NCBI GenBank assembly: GCA_905178155.1
Contig: CAJINV010000004.1
Span: forward strand, 28,432-92,431
Length of the DNA stretch: 64,000 bases
Source: Amoebophrya sp. A120
Lineage: Eukaryota > Sar > Dinophyceae > Syndiniales > Amoebophryaceae
Reading direction: 5' to 3'
Positions 23,459 to 36,000 of the stretch are shown in pieces. A program made the position numbers and the translations under genes. The notes beneath the pieces were generated by a model, which saw nothing but the letters and a program-made list of their open reading frames with translations, did not search any database and was not told where the DNA came from. How positions within the stretch are numbered: the first letter of the stretch is position 1; each line of letters opens with the position of its first letter.

Positions 23459-23523
23459 ATATGTCGATCACCTCGATGATCCATCTTTTTCCCAGTGTCT
23501 TTCTACGAAGATCTCGTTCTTTT
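23459..23523. repeat. 66-bp dispersed repeat, copy 4
   Basis: ATATGTCGATCACCTCGATG ... AGATCTCGTTCTTTTT. The four copies are spaced about 1.04, 1.27 and 1.05 kb apart in the same orientation. Confidence 0.8.
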
Positions 23524-24014
23524 TGCGATGAAGATGAAGAAACCTGCTGATCATGAGCGTAGATTAGATATCACGTCTATATGTCGAGTGTTTTTTTCTG
23601 ATGATAAACAAAGTCGCCTATATTACACAAAAAAACCGGTGGATCCTCAACATGGAATATGTTCTGCTCGTTCGCGAATTATGTGTTTCAAGTTCTTTCT
23701 TTCGCGAATGTGTTTCAAGTTCTTCCGTGGATAGATCTGTCTATAAATGTGTTTAAAAAAGTTCCGCACCTCCTGCAGGGAATGGGAAGCTGCAAAGCTG
23801 GCTTCTTATAACTTGCTGCCGTCCACGCGGCCGCGGCCATTCATGCCTCCTTTTCTTGCCGGTATTAATTCATCAGCATTTTAAGAATGAAGAGTTTTTA
23901 AGATTTTTGCGGCAGTAGAAGTGTACTCAGAATCATTTCAAATCATTTCAAACAGGAACCGCCTATTATTTTCTGGTCCTCGTAGTGCTTGGCGAGAAAA
24001 AAAACTAGAACTCT

Positions 24015-27000
24015 ATGAAGTTTTTTCGACACCGTGGCCGTCCTCGTGATTTCGCTGCAGCTCCAGCTCGTGTACCTGTCTACAAAAGTTGTTTTTTTGC
24101 AAGACAAAGAACTTTTTTTCCCACGGCCGTCGTGAGCATCTATTCGCTCTTCCTCTGCGTCACCGAGTTCGTTTCCGAGATACATTCTGGCGCGTTATGC
24201 ATTGCATACATTCTGACCGCGTCTGGAAGTAGACCAAGAAAAGTGCAGATGTCTACTCGTCCTATCCAGCTCTTTGTGGACGATCTGCAATATTATTCTG
24301 TGTCGTGTCTGCAATGTAGGTACCGCATGGCATGATAAGTTTTGCTCGGGAGGTTAAGTACTTGTTCTCCTTCTTCATGCCTAACCTGCACGAGGAATGA
24401 TCGTGCCCTCTTTGATGGGACGAGAGAAGCACTGCGCCTCTGCTCTTGCTGACTATGCAAAAAATCACTTTTTTGTCATGTTGTACTGCAGAATCAGAAT
24501 CACAACAAGTTTCCATCCTCCCACATCACTGCTCTACCGAGTTGTCATGTTTGCAATGCATGCGCGTCACCGCAGCGCAAATCTTCGACGACGAACACAA
24601 TTGGGAAGGTCTCAGGCATGTTCCGGGAACGTTCCGAAATGAGTCCCGGGGCAAGTTTCCGAGCAATGAGCCTCCGGGGGAGGTAGGTTGGTCCGGAACA
24701 AGGCCCGGGGCAGGCTCCTGCGCAGGCGTCCCGCGAGCAAGGTGCTCCTCGGGGGATATTTGCGGAAATAGCTAGCCCCGCCGAGGGGGCCACGAGGGTG
24801 GTCCGGGCCCTGTCTTTGTCGGCGAGAGTGCTTCGCATCGTCGAACCGAAGTGCCGACCTTCGGCACCGCCAGCCGCCGACGTGCTCTTTGATGGGAGCG
24901 TCGCTGTGGTTTGATCCGGTTCGGGGGCCTCGCAACCCTAAAACGGCCAGAGGGCCACCCCGGGGGTTTTTGGGTTTCTGAAGGAGGGCAGGCTGCGAGG
25001 TGTCACGGCATCGGAGGTCGTCTGGGTGTTGGCTCGGCGCAGCCTGCCAGGCCTGCCCCCCTCTCGGCGCCCGGCGTGGATGGGCCGGCCCCCGTCGTCG
25101 GGCGGGCCCGCCGAGGATTATCTTGTTGTCATCGCGCGCGCCCCCGAAACGCTTTGTTTTATCGCATTCCAGCAAACGAAGCCGCATGCCATCGTGTAAC
25201 GCGCGTTACACGATGGCGCTCTCCCTTCATCCTGTCTCCTGCTGCGCTGGTGTGGCATGCTCCCGGCCGTAGACGCGCTGTCTCGCCACAGGGCGACACT
25301 CGCTCTCGCGCCCCCCCTCCGGTGCAACACCTCAAAGAAAGGCCTCCCTTCTTGTCGTGCCCACAGCCGCGAGCACGGACGGGGGCTCGGCTGTGGGGGA
25401 AGTATGCTGCATCGTGCTCATCTTCGGTTGATGTGCAAGCGTGTTGCCGTAGCGTTTGGCCGTCGTTTAGGTGGTTCATCTTGGTGGGCTGCTGTCTCGC
25501 ACCAACGTGCAGCCGGCATCCACTTGAGCAGTATAGACCGGCGGAAGGTTGGGCCCTCGTTGCCTGGAACCCCGGTGCCCTCTTGTATTGCCCCAACCGG
25601 AAACCGGCCCGACAAGTTCTGCGCAAGTTCTGGGCAAGTTCGGCACCCCATACATCTAGACCCATGCTTTCGGAGTAACACATCACTGTTCTACTGATGC
25701 ATGTTTGCAATGCATGCGCGTCACCGCAGCGCAAATCTTCGACGACGAACACAATTGGGAAGAACCAGCACCCACCGTCCAGAAAGCAGCACGACAGGGA
25801 GGCAAGAAATTATGGTCAGAGCAGCGCAGGAGATCATGCACCTCCAGCAGCCGAATCTGAAGGAACAACGCTGTCAGGAAGATCCTCCTCCTCGGCCTCA
25901 AAAACTACAGGGGCGCTACAAGACCGGGACAAATCAAATTCAGACTCCCCACGAAGAAGTAGAAATGCTGACTCGGCTTCCGCCACAGCACACGTTGTAT
26001 CTCCGACCGAACATCAAGATCAAGAAGCGGAAGATGCGACGCGGGTGCAGCTTGAAACTCAAGAACAAGAGCGCGATGTTGATCAAGCGTATCCTGCTGA
26101 TGTGCAAAAGTTGTATCGTTCATCTTTACTCGGTCTGTCCACTGCGATCTTGCATAACGCACGTGAATTTGATTTTACCTCAAACCGCACGAGGAAGTTC
26201 ATTTGGCCTTTACAGAAATAAAACTGTCGTGGCTGATACTAGTCCCAGTAGTCGTGCTTCACATAATTACCCATATTTTTCGTTGTTTTGGTTTTCGTTT
26301 TCCTTTTGCAATGCATAAAGCGACGTCTTCATCTTCTGTACCAATTGGAGTTGAATCTGCTCCAAGTATCTCAGCAGCAGCAAGCGGTGCGACGCGGTTG
26401 CAGGCGGACCGCAAGAAGGACGTCCAGAGACGAGGAACATCAAGATCACACCCTGCTAGTACTTCTTCATCAACATCGAGGGCCGCCAATCAACGGCAGG
26501 AGCCACCGCGTAGAAAGCCGCGCGAAGTTGTATTGAAGAACGCCGATCCTCCTGATGGCAGTGGCACCACCAGGACCTCCAGGAGAATTAGAAACGACGG
26601 CCGTCATCAACAGCAGAATCAGCATGAACAAGATGCTCCTGCTCCCGCACGAGGACCTCCACCGCCACCAGACAACATTGTCCATCTCACAGAAGGACGA
26701 GAACAGAAGAAAGAACCTCCAGTCGACACCGTCGACGTCTTATCAAATGCAAAAATGTCTGGGTCTGGAAACTTGTGATGCTGCGTGGCGTAATATCATG
26801 AGGGGATCACAAGTGCTGGCTCAGCATGACAAGTTTCTGAGCTTCTAGGTGTTGCCTATTCTGCGTGACAAACTGCGCTTCTGCATGACAGAAAAGTGGC
26901 GCGCTTGGGTAACGTGCATGACAGATTTGGGAGTCATGCCAGACAAGCATGACAAACATGCACTCTTCCAGACCCAGACATTTTTACATTTGATACGTCT

Positions 27001-30000
27001 TTTCCGATGGTGAAGAAATGGTTCTCACGACAGGAGACAACGCGGAGCTCCTTGCCCAAGCTGGAGATCATGCGCTCTCGTCAAGCGGAGGTCCTCCCGC
27101 AGGTAGTGGCGCGACGGCGCGTCTGCAAGAGGATATTAGAAATATTGACAGGCCGAGCAGGACGGGTGGCGGAACAGGAAAAATAAATGCACTTCCCACC
27201 CGAAAGCATGGCTACCAGGAGCAACATGGTAGTACTTCGGGTGGGAACAAAAGAACGAAACAGTCAACATCTCCTGGGTGGTCGTCCCCAGAGGCAGAAG
27301 AAGATGTTGTACCAAAAAGACACTATCTGAGTCCACCTCGAGAGGATCATGTTGACAGTGATGCCGCGGGGAGGGCCTCTCCGGATGAAAAACATCAACA
27401 ACGAGGAGCAAACGAGGAAATTATGGACGACCCCTTGTCATCTTCTTTCGTCGAACTGCAGAAACAAAGGACGGCTGGTTATCAAACGGAGCTCCAAAAA
27501 GCACAAGCCCGCGAAGCAGCCTGGCAGGCGCAACTCGCTGCTGCTCACGGCATGACTACCTGTAAGCATTTCACGTGTTACGGCACGGGCCAGCCGCAGC
27601 ATACAACAACCGCGATAAAGTCCCGCTTTTACTCCAGCGTTGTGGCCTCCGGCACGCCCGCACAGGCGGGGTCCGCAGCGCAGCAGGTGCTGAAACCGGC
27701 CGCCAGCTATTTACAGTAAATTTCCTGTACACGACGTACAAATGCGGTCTCTGCATGGCAAATCTAGGCTTCGATCCTAGTTTAGCATGACAAGTTTCAC
27801 AGTCCAAATCGGGGAAATTTGTGATGCATCTTGTACATGTACGGGAAATTTGTATTGCATACCAGCCGGGAGCAATACGCCTGGCGGTTGGACACGGAGG
27901 ACGAATGCAACGGCAGCGAGACCTATGACCCTGCACAACTCCCCCTCCCCCTCATTTGTCATGCAAAATGCCCGTATTTACTCTTTGCCTCTTGGCACTG
28001 TTTGCAGGACAAGTTTTGGTAGCCCAAATAGCACGACTATAATCCAGCGCAAATTTCCGATGCAAAACCAGCATTCTTGCTGATGCTTGTATTGCCGGTC
28101 AACATGCTATACAAATGAGGGGGAGGGGGAGTTGTGCGCTGTTATAAGTCCGGACAGTACTTCAAAAAAATCGGGTGCCAGGACGTGTGTTGCAACATGG
28201 TCTACTGCATTGCGGACGACGAATGGAAGGTGTGGCCGTTTCAGAAATTTCCAAACCTCCGCACCGCCCAGGCCGCAGTGGTGCAGGAAAAGGGTAAGGC
28301 CACGTATTTCCAATCCCCCAATGCGCTGAAGCACCACGTCGTGCGGGCGCCCAATTGCGTTGGCCCCGCGGACCACGTGGGCCGGAAGGTGTACGCGCGG
28401 GTCTCCGAGTGCCACCGGTACGTGGGCTTCTTTCACCGCGACTACCGGCACAAAAAGAAGCCCGAAGCGCGGACCTACCGCTTCTTTCCCTACCTGGCGC
28501 ACCTGAAGCAGTCCACGCCAGTGGTCTGGAATGCGATTGACCCCGCGAATCTGGTGGCGGGGACCGCGGAGCAGGGCTCCTTCTTCCGGCTGGTCACTTC
28601 GGAGACCGAAGACGGTCCGGCCATCGTGCAGTGGGCGAGCGAGCACCAGGAGCAGCTGCTGGCCGCGCAGCGGTACATGGAGGGCCAGATGAAAAAAGCC
28701 GCGGACGTCGGTAGCAATATTACGTACACCAAGCAAGACACGTCGATGGAAAGCCTGATCCGCGCCCGGAAGCCTTTCTTCCAGGCGCGCGAGTACCTGC
28801 AGGTCCCGGTGGGCGGGAACCCCTTTGTGCCCATCGGCTACTGCTGTCAACACGTGGTATCAGCCTGGACAAGTCCCCGTCCCCGTCTTCCCTCCTCTTC
28901 TTGACGACATAAACGCCAGGAGCCGCGGAGGTGCTGGCAGTATTAATATTTGGGGCTCGCGCCGCCGTGTTGGCACAACGGCGCGGGGATCTGCGCATAA
29001 CAATAGAAAAGCAGTACTGCTACTGCAGCAACTAGAAACAGTTCGAAGAGGCTTGGCCGAAGAGCTGGAGCGTGCTTTCTTTGGGGCTGACTGTTCCCGG
29101 AAGGGCAGCCGACGCACTAACGCCGCGCGATGATGGCAAACAGCTTGATGGCAACAAAGTACAAAAACAAAAAGGAAGAGCACGCGTAGCCAGGAACATA
29201 AAATGAATAAGAAAAGGCGGCCAGCAGAGCGACCGGCCCACCAACTGCAGCCCAACGCCTAGCGCGCCAGATCCGTCCGGCCTCTGTAGTGCCAAAAGCC
29301 GGGTCAGGTAGAGGTCGATAAGGGCACGCGCTTCCGCTTGGTGCGCCTCACCGTAGTTGTGCCGTCTGCCTTCTAGGAAATGGAAAGCAGACCCGCGCCG
29401 GGCGGCCTCCCCTCCTTCTACTTCAGCTACCCAGCAAGCGCAGGCAGCTAGGGCGAGAACGCCAGCGAGCCTTTGCGGCCCGCAAGTGCGTTTTTGTTTT
29501 TAGGTGCGGCTCCTGGCCGTCGCGTTGGTACTCGTCGTAGCAGGTGGCCGCCCGGCGTGGAAAGAAAACGCTACAACCTGCCGAAGGCACCTGCGCCGCT
29601 GCACGGACGTAACCTCTGCGGCGGCTCACATCTGTTGCCTTCGCATCAGCCTGCCGCTGTGCGCCGAAAGTTTCTCTTGCGTATGGTCTTGGGCTTGTTG
29701 TGTGCATGCTTTTCCATCCGGGCTGCCCTTCGGCGAGGCTACTTGGCCCGATACCCTGTAGCAAGCAGCAGGACCACGCAGCTGCTGGCGGTTGCCTCCC
29801 AACAAATCTAAGTAAGAGGCACGCCTGCCAGTGCTGTTTATGTTTTTGAGTTTTACTCTCGGCACCGGCGGCCACGCCTCACAGCATGGAGGCAACAGCC
29901 ATGCGGCTGGTTGTTTCTGATGAATTAGCCCCAGCCCCACCGCGTTTGGTTCGTTGCTTCTGTGCTCCCGGTGTTGGGCTTCCTAGGCAAGCACCAGGGG

Positions 30001-33000
30001 CAACAGGAACAGACCGGCCGGGTAGCTGCAGCTGATTAGTGTGAGAAACGATAAAAAAGCCTTTTGGCTGTCGAGCTGTAGGTGCTCGCTATAGGCGGAA
30101 GCTGTAGAGCTTAGGCTCTAGAACATCACCAAACAGCTGTAGAGATTCAGCTCTAGCGATTGAGCTCTACAGGTTTTTGAGCTCTAGAGGCGTTCGCCCT
30201 AATCGTTATCAATCTTTTTTCGCAGGAGCGTGGTGATTCACCAAGGAAAATTAGGAAAAAAAAGGACATCTCTAGAGATTTGATCCTTCTTGGCCCAGGT
30301 TTGAGCCTAGTCTGCACCACAGTAGCATGCAGATTTCAGAAATAAAGCAAGTAGCCTTCTTTGAGCCTTGTTCGGTTCCAGGTTTGGCTCTAGTTGCTGC
30401 AAGTACTATAGTTCTCTTGGCTACTTCTAAATTGTTTATAAGGAGGAGGTGCATCATGAAGTGTTGCTGTTTTTATTCAATACTGCTTTCTGGGTACTAC
30501 TACTAGCAGCTTTCGCAGTTATCTGTTTCTGCATGACAGTGACACTGACAGCCACAACTGGTACTGGTACTGGAGTTCTTGCTGTTTTGCATGAGAAATG
30601 AGAACATCAACATGATGGAAGTAGTAGATTTCTGCAGGCTGATACGTGGCGCAGTGGATGTACGATTGGAACTTCAAGTTTCACGACCCCGCGGCCAGAC
30701 AGCACGAGCAGCATCCGGTGCAGTATGGCGTTCTCGAGCGTTACATTCTCAACTGTTACATGAATCAGTCATGCAAAAGTGCCTTCATCCGGCAGATGAT
30801 CGAGCGGCTTCGCATGACAAATTTCGGAAGGGCCAAACAGTACCTAAATTTGCGCCAAACTTGTAATGCAAGAGGCGCAATCTTCCTCCTGTCACTTTTG
30901 CCAGTCTTGCATTGCAAATTCATGTAACACCAGTTGAGAATGAATGTAACGCTTGAGCACTCCATATGCAGAGCTGCGTGGTGTTCTCGGAAGCCATGGA
31001 CCGCGGCGGAAAGGACCGCGTCAAGCGCCGGGGCCCCGACCCCCATGACGACTGGGAAAAGCGGGTGGGGAGCATCGACGACCCGCCCAACATGGTACCG
31101 CCGATCTACACGACCGCAGAGCCCTTACCGCCGATGCCGACCACGGCCCATCCGACCACCCGGGAGCCGCCAGCCACAACGTCAACGAAATTCCCCCCGC
31201 CAACAACGGGGGCCCCGCCCGGCCCAATAACACCGCCCGGCCCCGGTACATCAACAACCACGATCGTGGTACCGCCCGAGCCCTTACCTCCAGGGTAAGG
31301 CCTTCTCAAGCGTTACATTCTCTTCAACTGTTACATCAGCTTGCAATGCAAGCATAGCAATAAAACTGAAAGGAGGAGGATTGATGCGCCTTTTGCATAT
31401 ACAAATTCCGCCCAGATTTAGGTGCTGTCTAGCCCTTCGCAGATTTGTCATGCGAAGCAGCTTGACCATCTGGCGGCTCAAGGTGTTTTTGCATGACAAA
31501 CCATGTAGCAGTTTGTTGAGGATGTAACGTTTGAGAACCCCATACCCGGCCACCGGTTCCGACCACTCCCACCCCCACGACCACCTCTCCCGGCACCGAC
31601 CTCACGCCCGACGCGATTCACATCCTTGCCAGCAGCGAAGATAAGTTGGAAGGTCCGGATGCGGATGTCGTGGTCAAAGACGACCTGCCCGACGTGGATG
31701 AGGCGGCCACGGAGCACGAGTGGTTGTTTCGGACCTTCGAGGAGAAGTGTCCCTGGCTGCAGATCGATCTCGGGCAGACCCGGCGCGTCCAGAGTGTGCG
31801 GCTGCTGGTCTCCTCGAGCCGGGCCCACATGCGGCGGCTTTTTTTCGTGACGACGGTGGCCTCCAGCGAGCCGTATGGGGCGGCGAACACCCCCGAGATG
31901 ACCTCAAACGCGGACGACGAACTCCGGGGCACGCGGACGTGGGACACCACGGATTTGCTGGATTTCGGGGTGCAGGTGCTGGTCACCAAGAACAGCAGGC
32001 ACCACCACGCGCGGTGCGACGCGACCGGCGGCATATGAACTGCAAAAGTATCGTACTAGTATAAATCGCATGACAAATTTCCCCAGCATGAGTGATAAAA
32101 TTTGTAATGCGGATTTAACTTGACAAAGAAATTTGTAATGCGTGACTGCCATTACCACGAGTACGATACTTTTGCACTGGATACGGCAGCCCCCAACCCA
32201 ACTCCGGCGGGCGGCCGTGCGTGTTCCCGGGCCAGACCTGCCCCCCGGTGCGGCCCGGCGAGGTGTGCGAGACGGTCCTGTTCGCCGACCAGTGGGACAA
32301 AGATGCGAACAAGAGGCTGATCTTTCGCCCCGGACAGGAGATCCCGACGACGTTTTGGATTGACTGCAAAAACACGGTCCCCGGGCGGTACGTCGTCGTG
32401 CAGCTCCCGGGCGTGCGCAGCGTGGCGTCCGAAACGCGGCGGGTGCTGTTCCTGGCGCGCGTTCGGATTTTCGGCCGGCACCTGGAGGACGGGGAGTATT
32501 GAGAGGAAAAATCCCCCCTCCCCATATTGAAAAGGTTATGTCTCCGTCGAAAATTTGTGTTGCTAGTTTGAGGCCACGAATCACATTTTTCTTGCAAGAC
32601 GACGACAAGGGCGGAAGCTTCCGTCCCATTATGATAAAGCGACTTGTCATGCTGTTGGGCTTAAACAAGGTCAGCCGTTGCCGTTTGCAATGCTCAACAA
32701 CTAGACCCATACGCCCCTACCTAGCCTGGGGATCTGGCCGCAGTTGTGCCTTCCTGCAATACAAAGCTGATTTGTCAGCGTCAGAATGATATGGGGAGGG
32801 GGGATAATTTTTCCTTTCGATAGGGAGGACGCGGACTTCACGTCGATGACCACGACCCAGTTGGAAATGTCACCGGATGGCTCCGTGCGGAACGGCGAGC
32901 AAAACTTTTTGAAGGACGGGCGGCCGCTGGACACGCTGTTCCGCACGGACTACCTGCAGTGCCCCACACTGACGTTTCAGTTCGCGCAGGAAGTGCAGGT

Positions 33001-36000
33001 GAGCAGCGTGTATCTCTCCGCCGAGAAGGACCATGCGCACCTCCGGAACCTGTTTCTCCCGAACCCGCAGCGGGGTTTTCTGGATGCCAACGGGAACGTA
33101 TCAAAGTGCACAACTCCCCCTCGTCCCCCTCATTTGTCATGCAAAATGCCTAATTTACGCCTTGGCTCTTGGCAATGATGTTTGCATGGCAAGTTCTAGC
33201 GCCCCAAATAGCACTACAATCCTGCCCAAATTTGTCATGCAAAACCGGCAAAAATCTTGCTGACGCTTGTATTGCTGTTCATGCAATACAAATGAGGGGG
33301 CGGCGGGGGAGTTGTGCACTTTCCTAGAACGAGGCTGCGGAAATCAAGGACCGGTTGCTGGAGCAGTGGGCGCACGCTCCCTACGGGGCGCAAGTGAGCC
33401 CGGAGAAAAGGCTATCCTGAGTAAAAACGTACCCACACCAGAGTTGTAATGCAGATTTGCAAAGACAGGAAGACTTGTAATGCGCATCCCCATGAGAGCC
33501 ATTTCCAATCGTGTTTTGGAATTTGTGATGCTGTGAACAGGATGAGCAGACGAATCTGTGACGCGGCTGCACTTGCTAACCTGCACTACACTGCAGAGTG
33601 CAACCTGTCATGCGTGACTCACAAAACTCGTAGCTTTGTGTTGCAAAATCCCCAGCCTGGCTCTGGTGTGGGTACGTTTTTACTCAGGATAAAGGCTGGG
33701 CGTTGCCGGCAACGCGAACCAGGACCGCGGCGTCCGCGTGTTGGTGTCCCGCGAGGCGCCCACTCCGGCTAGCACCTGCAAGCAGGACGACCCCGACCTG
33801 GACAGCGGCACCGTTGAGGTGTGCGAAAACCTCAGGTACGGCCTCCAGGGAGAGGGCCCCTACCGATTTGCGAAACTAGCCGAGGTGCCGGTCGCGCAGA
33901 CCTTGCCGCCGGGGTTTGCCGACGGGGGCGCGGCGGGCGCGGTAGATACCACCGGGCACTACCAAAAGTACGAGGTGGTGGGAACCGGGTGGTGCAGCTG
34001 CGGAGGCGACCCGTGCGAGGATACCTATGAAACGAGTGCACTACGACTCCCGCTCCCCCTCAATTGTATGCCACAAACAGCAACACAAGCGTCGGCACGA
34101 GTTCCGGTTTTGCGCGACAAGTTCACCCACATTTGTAGTTTTGTTTTTTATTGAGCTGCCGGAACTTGCCCTGCAATTGCAAAAAGTGTCAAGGAAGAGG
34201 CAAGCGTCAAGTCGGAGGTCGAGTTGTGCACTCTTATAATGCCCCGGCGTCCCCGACAAACGGCGACTACATCGCGGGCAACGCGGATCGCGCGCAAGAC
34301 TACTGCCAAAGATTCTGCGACGAGGACCGGGGATGTCAGGCCTACATGCAACAGCGTGACATGCAACAGCGTGACATGCTTCCAGGAAACTGCCGCTTGT
34401 TCGGGTACGAGGACTACGAGGTAGACGGCGTCTATCCAGGAAAAAGCACCCATCCCCATCCAATTTGTCACGCAAAACATGCATAAGGTCGACTGTTTGT
34501 CATGCAAAAAATGGATGGGGATCATGGGTGTTTTTCCCTGGATAGCGTCGTCAGCATCATCACGCGGGGAGGCCTTGGCTACGGGGTCGGAAAAATTCCT
34601 GCCGGGTGGCGGTCCGGGGTCCCGTGCATGAAAAAGACGGGACACGCAGCGACCTCGGGGAAGCCGATCTACACAAATCAGGGCGACGCCTGGTGCAAGT
34701 GCAACTTGAAAAACCACAACCTGAACAAGAACGGGGCCGCAGGAGGCGTCCGCGTCAGTGCGACAAACCTCCCCTGCCCGGTACAAGGGTCCGAGGAGCA
34801 GTATGCATTGCAAATATAGTATCGCTCTCGTATAAATGCGAGTGCAGCTGCATCATGAGCATTACAGATCTGCTCTCTTACCTATACCTGTGAATCTACA
34901 TGACAACTTCCATCTTTCTTAAAGGAAAGATTTGTCATGCAATTCATTCCACTGCGATATCATATATTTGCAATTCATAAGCAAGACGGGAAATTGATTT
35001 TCTCCAGCTATGACAAAGGTCCCGACTGGTGCAAGACCCTGTGTGACAAGGACAAGGACTGTCGTGCCTACCAGCAGTCTATGGTGAACGCCGAAACGGC
35101 CGCTAACTGCAGGCTCTTCAACGCAGACGATGTCGATGGCGGCATCAACGCTGCCGACGATCTATCAAATGTAAAAATGTCTGGGTCTGGAAGATTCTGA
35201 CACTTGTCATGCACCTTCTGCATGAGCCGTGATGTCTGTGATGCATGCCCTAGCATCACAGATTTTTTGAGAGCTTCTTGATGCCTATTCCGCATGACAA
35301 ATGCCCTTTCCGCGTAGCAAAAATTGCATTCTCTTTGGTACTCATGCAATACAGATTTGTTTGGAATCCAAATGCAGCATCACAAATTGCATTCTTCCAG
35401 ACCCAGACATTTTTACATTTGATACGATCCGGAGTTGTACAACGATCTGAGCGAGGTGCAGAAGATATCGAAGGGAAAAATCCCCCCTCCCCATATCAAA
35501 ACGAAATTTCTGATGCTGGATCTGTGTGCACAAATCAGCTTTGTATTGCAGGAGGGCACTGCGGCCAGATCCCCAGGCTATGTAGGGGCGTATCGGTCTA
35601 GTTGATCAGCATGGCAAACGGCTGCGCTTTAGGCCCAGCAGCATGACAAACCGCTTCCCTAATGGGCGCGAAGCTTTTGCCCTTGTCTTCTTGCAAGACA
35701 AATGTGATTTGTGACCTCAAATCACCAATACAAATTTTCGGAAACATGCCTTTTCGATATGGGGAGGGGGAGTTTTTCCTTTCAATAGAAGACGTGGAAT
35801 AGTTACGCTTGCAACCGGAAGGTCGAGAGACCGGCGGTGATTGGGGAGGCAAAGATCGACTGCACGGGCACGAAAGGGGGCAAATTTGTGACGATCCAGC
35901 TGCCGCAACCCATCCTTGCCACGGGGGTGGACGACGCAACCGCGACCACGCGCAGCCTCGATCTCACCGAAGTAAACATTTTTGGCCGCGTATGGGAATG

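Larger units (their letters stand above)
18606..24014. other. Gene-poor intergenic region
   Basis: No gene I can support. Long open frames here (for example minus strand 19968-20693 and 21401-22090) lack recognisable domains and overlap repeats. Contents: a repeat shared with 14916 (18826-18890), A/T-rich DNA to about 19970, four dispersed ~66-bp repeats, a diverged duplication near 20700-20900, a GAT microsatellite, and GC-rich DNA 22150-23450. Confidence 0.5.
32828..34025 (+). other. Discoidin-like domain 2 (more divergent)
   Basis: Exons 32828-33098, 33332-33412 and 33697-34025. RPLDTLFRTDYLQCPTLTFQ followed by FAQEVQVSSVYLSAEKD resembles the DG..tlF.T....p.l.f.. core. A later Cys-rich part ends GWCSCGGDPCEDT. 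The assignment is weaker than for domain 1. Confidence 0.5.
34244..35162 (+). other. Two PAN/apple-like Cys-rich modules
   Basis: Module 1 (34244-34432): QDYCQRFCDEDRGCQAYMQQ, then GNCRLFGYEDYEVDG. Module 2 (34985-35162): DWCKTLCDKDKDCRAYQQS, then ANCRLFNADDVDGG. The shared pattern C-x3-C-x5-C-x-AY ... NCRLF is typical of PAN/apple folds, which bind proteins or carbohydrates. The exon between them (34550-34801) adds a WCKCNL segment. Module 1 contains a short internal duplication (MQQRDMQQRDM). Confidence 0.6.

Noticed and set aside
26203-26317. A strong membrane span (LSWLILVPVVVLHI) at the start of a 191-residue open frame
   Set aside because: It is inside the introner 26090-26317, which has a perfect TSD (AAGCG). 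Removing it resolves the frame switch.
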